Source: Pseudomonadota bacterium (GTDB taxonomy: Bacteria > Desulfobacterota > Desulfobulbia > Desulfobulbales > SURF-16). From it: a stretch of 8,260 bases of DNA. A program made the translations under genes and the position numbers. Position 1 is the stretch's first letter. Every line of letters starts with the position of its first letter. The DNA lies in contig JAUVQZ010000130.1 of NCBI GenBank assembly GCA_030597865.1, positions 1-8,260 on the forward strand, in the 5' to 3' direction. Shown piece after piece: positions 6,630 through 8,260 of this stretch. The notes beneath the pieces are model-generated. The model was not told where the DNA came from. It searched no databases and saw only the letters and a program-made list of their open reading frames with translations.

Positions 6630-6860
6630 ATGAAAGGGAAAATGAAGTATTTTGGGTCAACGGTGCTGCTTCTTGCGGTAATTTCATTCACTGCCGCCGC
6701 CTGTACGACAACCGGTTCCACCGGGGGGGATGAGGTCCTCTATAAGCGGCTTCCTGCCACGGAACATCATAAGCAATTTCCAAGTGAGCATGGGGGGGGC
6801 GAAGGTAAGGCCTGTTTCTACGACCGGGCTGACGATGTGTACTATTGCTCATTTCACTAG
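6630..6860 (+). CDS. Small predicted lipoprotein of unknown function
   Basis: I do not recognise a family. The 76-residue product begins with Lys-rich MKGKMKYF, then a hydrophobic segment (about 9-23), and ends the signal in TAAAC. Cys25 would be the lipidated residue; the -3 residue of the lipobox is Ala, not the usual Leu, but still acceptable. The mature part is about 52 residues, starting with a Thr/Gly/Ser-rich linker (TTTGSTGG), then a region with His46, His47 and His54, and a C-terminal KACFYDRADDVYYCSFH in which Cys62 and Cys73 could form a disulfide. After Cys25 it has no further membrane helix, so it is probably anchored in the outer or inner membrane facing the periplasm or surface. 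Runs of seven G (6723-6729) and eight G (6792-6799) lie in the coding sequence. The gene stands alone, divergent from the cheY operon and convergent with rluA. Start signal, signal peptide and lipobox together support a real gene. Confidence 0.75.
   Translation: MKGKMKYFGSTVLLLAVISFTAAACTTTGSTGGDEVLYKRLPATEHHKQFPSEHGGGEGKACFYDRADDVYYCSFH
6723..6729 (+). repeat. Seven-base poly-G tract in the lipoprotein gene
   Basis: Codons Gly32-Gly33 and the first base of Asp34. Together with a second tract 62 bases on, it makes this short gene prone to slippage frameshifts. Confidence 0.85.
6792..6799 (+). repeat. Eight-base poly-G tract in the lipoprotein gene
   Basis: Codons Gly55, Gly56 and most of Gly57. 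A one-base change would remove the Cys62/Cys73 end of the protein. Confidence 0.85.
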
Positions 6861-6901
6861 AAACCTGTCGGGTTAGACAAGGGGTTCTGGTTTGGGCCGG
6901 G

Positions 6902-6927
6902 AGGGTGGCTCAGAAGGGTGGCTCAGA
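6902..6927. repeat. Perfect 13-base tandem duplication across the rluA stop codon
   Basis: AGGGTGGCTCAGA occurs twice back to back (6902-6914 and 6915-6927). The rluA stop (6910-6912, minus strand) lies in the left copy. Since 13 is not a multiple of three, the duplication changes the reading frame and so sets the present C-terminus. Confidence 0.9.
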
Positions 6928-7563
6928 GCTAAAGCAGATTTTTTCCTTGCTGGCAGGATGATAAAAGGCCAGTCGGGTGGCGTGGAGCATGAGCCTGTCC
7001 CCCTCTTTGCCGCTGCCGTACAGGGGGTCGCCGACAATGGGACAATGGAGGCCGAGCCCATGGGCGGCATGGAGCCGTAACTGATGGGTGCGGCCGGTGA
7101 TGGGGGTAAATTGGATCCGGCTGATCATGCCTTGAGCGCTGATAAGCTGCCAGCGGGTGATACCCGTTTTACCCTGAACCGGGTCATAGACCTGGTGGGG
7201 ACGGTTGTCCGGATCCAGGCGGAAGGCCAGTTGGATTTCTCCACCCTCTCCCTGGGGCACGCCTTCAAGGAGGGCAATATATTTTTTGTCGATCTGGCGC
7301 CTGGCAAATTGGCCGGACAGGTTGGCATGGGCCTCCTTGTTAAGGGCAAGCACCATGAGGCCGGAGGTGGCCATGTCAAGGCGGTGCACGGCCGGCTGTG
7401 CCATGCAGGAGGGGATAAGGCCCTTGAGACGATTAACCACGCAGTCCTGTTTGTCAGGGCCGCGCCCAGGCACGGACAACAGGCCGCCCGGCTTGTTGAC
7501 CACCACAAGATGGGTATCACGGTGGATGATGTCGAGCTTCTGGTCAGGAATCATCTGAGTCAT
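6910..7563 (-). CDS. rluA: RluA-family rRNA/tRNA pseudouridine synthase
   Basis: The enzyme isomerises uridine to pseudouridine; E. coli RluA acts on 23S rRNA U746 and tRNA U32. Starting at ATG 7563 the protein has 217 residues, almost the same as E. coli RluA (219 as I recall). Diagnostic segments are VVNKPGGLLSVPGR (21-34), HRLDMATSG with catalytic Asp63, and PITGRTHQLRLHAA followed by GDPLYG (about 154-183). The frame stays open for 73 more codons upstream, but that part lies over the preceding gene and has no family resemblance, so it is not counted. ATG at 7554 is an alternative start; neither has a clear Shine-Dalgarno, which suggests coupling to the upstream gene, whose stop at 7544-7546 lies within rluA (20-base overlap). 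The last residues (SSEPPF) come from a 13-base tandem duplication. RNA specificity is inferred from similarity to RluA more than to RluC or RluD. Confidence 0.9.
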   Translation of the reverse strand: MTQMIPDQKLDIIHRDTHLVVVNKPGGLLSVPGRGPDKQDCVVNRLKGLIPSCMAQPAVHRLDMATSGLMVLALNKEAHANLSGQFARRQIDKKYIALLEGVPQGEGGEIQLAFRLDPDNRPHQVYDPVQGKTGITRWQLISAQGMISRIQFTPITGRTHQLRLHAAHGLGLHCPIVGDPLYGSGKEGDRLMLHATRLAFYHPASKEKICFSSEPPF

Positions 7564-8260
7564 TAAGGCCGCAGAGTAGAAAGCCGAGGATGGGCTGACA
7601 TTTACCGGCGCAGGAAGGGTAGAAATTGCCATGCTGCCTGGTCTGGGAAGGGTTTTCCCGGCCCATAAAAAACTCGCTGATCCCCAGGGGGGTGAGTTGG
7701 TGCCGGGCTGCGTGATTAAGAAGCTTGGGGGCGCAGCAGTCGCCGGTGCCGGTGGGGATGCCGCCTGGTCCCAGAAAGACATCCTGAAGTTTTTTGTTTT
7801 CGCCGCGGAAATTGGTGAGACGGTAGACGGCGTGTAACTCTTTCATCAGCTGTTGCGATAGGGCCCGGCGCTCCTGGACAAGTCTTTGGCGGCAGGGGGC
7901 ATCTGTGGCGAGCAATCCAAGGCGGCGGCTAAGGTCCTTAATCTTGCCCTCCATTATGTGATTTGTCTGCTGCCACTCATTCACCCCAAAGAGTGGGGGG
8001 GCCCAGCCATCCACCTGCCACTGGCCATTATACTGTCCAGAAAAGGCGCGGAGCAGGCCCTGGGAGCCGTCAGCTCCCCTGTACTCCAACACCCCGAACA
8101 TCTGGCCGCGGGCCGGGCCGAAGAGATAGTCCAGGCTGTAAAGGTTGTTGGCCTCCTTGTCACTGCTTTCAAAATCTATTCGCCCCTTTTTTTCAAGTTC
8201 ATCCATCAGGGTAAGGGCGTGCTGTCGGCTTCCTCCCTGGCCCAGAACATGGCGGGTTTC
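7544..8260 (-). CDS. RluA-associated conserved domain protein (5' end beyond the window)
   Basis: The reading frame is open from the right edge to TGA at 7544-7546, at least 238 residues. An ATG at 8206 exists but has no Shine-Dalgarno, and the 18 residues before it continue without a stop, so the true start is probably outside the window. Visible motifs are GQMFGVLEY, LLRAFSGQYNG, WAPPLF, a charged helical middle, GTGDCCAPKLLNHA, PLGISEFFMG, and RQHGNFYPSCAGKCQPILG. These match my memory of the N-terminal domain found fused to RluA in some gammaproteobacteria and Bacteroidetes (about 550-residue enzymes with GECAAPKLL and HFYPACKGKCEPILG). Here the domain is a separate gene that overlaps rluA by 20 bases in another frame. 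The clustered Cys157/Cys158, His192, Cys199 and Cys203 (numbered from the 8206 ATG) could bind a metal. Its biochemical role is not known to me. Confidence 0.8.
   Translation of the reverse strand, partial: ETRHVLGQGGSRQHALTLMDELEKKGRIDFESSDKEANNLYSLDYLFGPARGQMFGVLEYRGADGSQGLLRAFSGQYNGQWQVDGWAPPLFGVNEWQQTNHIMEGKIKDLSRRLGLLATDAPCRQRLVQERRALSQQLMKELHAVYRLTNFRGENKKLQDVFLGPGGIPTGTGDCCAPKLLNHAARHQLTPLGISEFFMGRENPSQTRQHGNFYPSCAGKCQPILGFLLCGLNDSDDS

Noticed and set aside
6862..6886. Possible hairpin between the lipoprotein and rluA stop codons
   Set aside because: The stem (around CTGTC/GACA) needs bulges and is not followed by a T-run on either strand, so a terminator cannot be supported.
7564..7782. 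73-codon upstream extension of the rluA reading frame
   Set aside because: It lies on the opposite frame of the conserved upstream gene, has Pro/Ala/Ser-rich low-quality sequence and no RluA similarity; it is an overlap shadow.

Overview
The window looks like a chromosomal stretch from a Gram-negative, mid-to-high GC bacterium, most likely a Desulfobacterota (former deltaproteobacterial) lineage such as the Desulfobulbales. This is inferred from the gene content: a periplasmic MltB-type transglycosylase, an NtrB/NtrC-like sigma54 two-component pair, a CheC/CheY/GGDEF cluster and a two-gene RluA arrangement. Gene density is high and there is no sign of insertion sequences, phage, CRISPR, tRNA or rRNA. 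No single feature proves the taxonomy.

Layout, left to right. Bases 1-132 are the 3' end of a gene that probably encodes a DHH-type phosphoesterase. After a 240-base gap with a candidate promoter come three rightward genes: mltB (lytic murein transglycosylase, exported), a membrane sensor histidine kinase 57 bases downstream, and a sigma54-dependent response regulator that overlaps the kinase by 4 bases (ATGA). Facing them from the right is a tightly packed leftward operon: a stand-alone CheY-like receiver, a CheC phosphatase (4-base ATGA overlap) and a PAS-GGDEF diguanylate cyclase that starts on the base after the cheC stop codon. A 240-base divergent gap separates this operon from a rightward gene for a 76-residue lipoprotein of unknown function. 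Last, on the minus strand, is rluA (pseudouridine synthase). It is preceded and overlapped by a gene for a conserved domain that, as I recall, is fused to the N-terminus of RluA-type enzymes in other bacteria; that gene runs off the right edge of the window.

How the genes may work together. The kinase senses something through its extracytoplasmic domain and phosphorylates Asp57 of the NtrC-like regulator. The linkage to mltB suggests an envelope-related signal but does not prove it. The CheY-CheC-cyclase operon looks like a split version of a receiver-GGDEF protein such as PleD or WspR: the receiver is separate, a dedicated phosphatase can reset it, and the cyclase output (c-di-GMP) is encoded last. 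The RluA pair probably acts in rRNA/tRNA pseudouridylation. The observations most worth following up are the CheY-CheC-cyclase module, the split RluA architecture with its Cys/His-rich partner domain, and a run of nine G that encodes the active-site motif of the cyclase.
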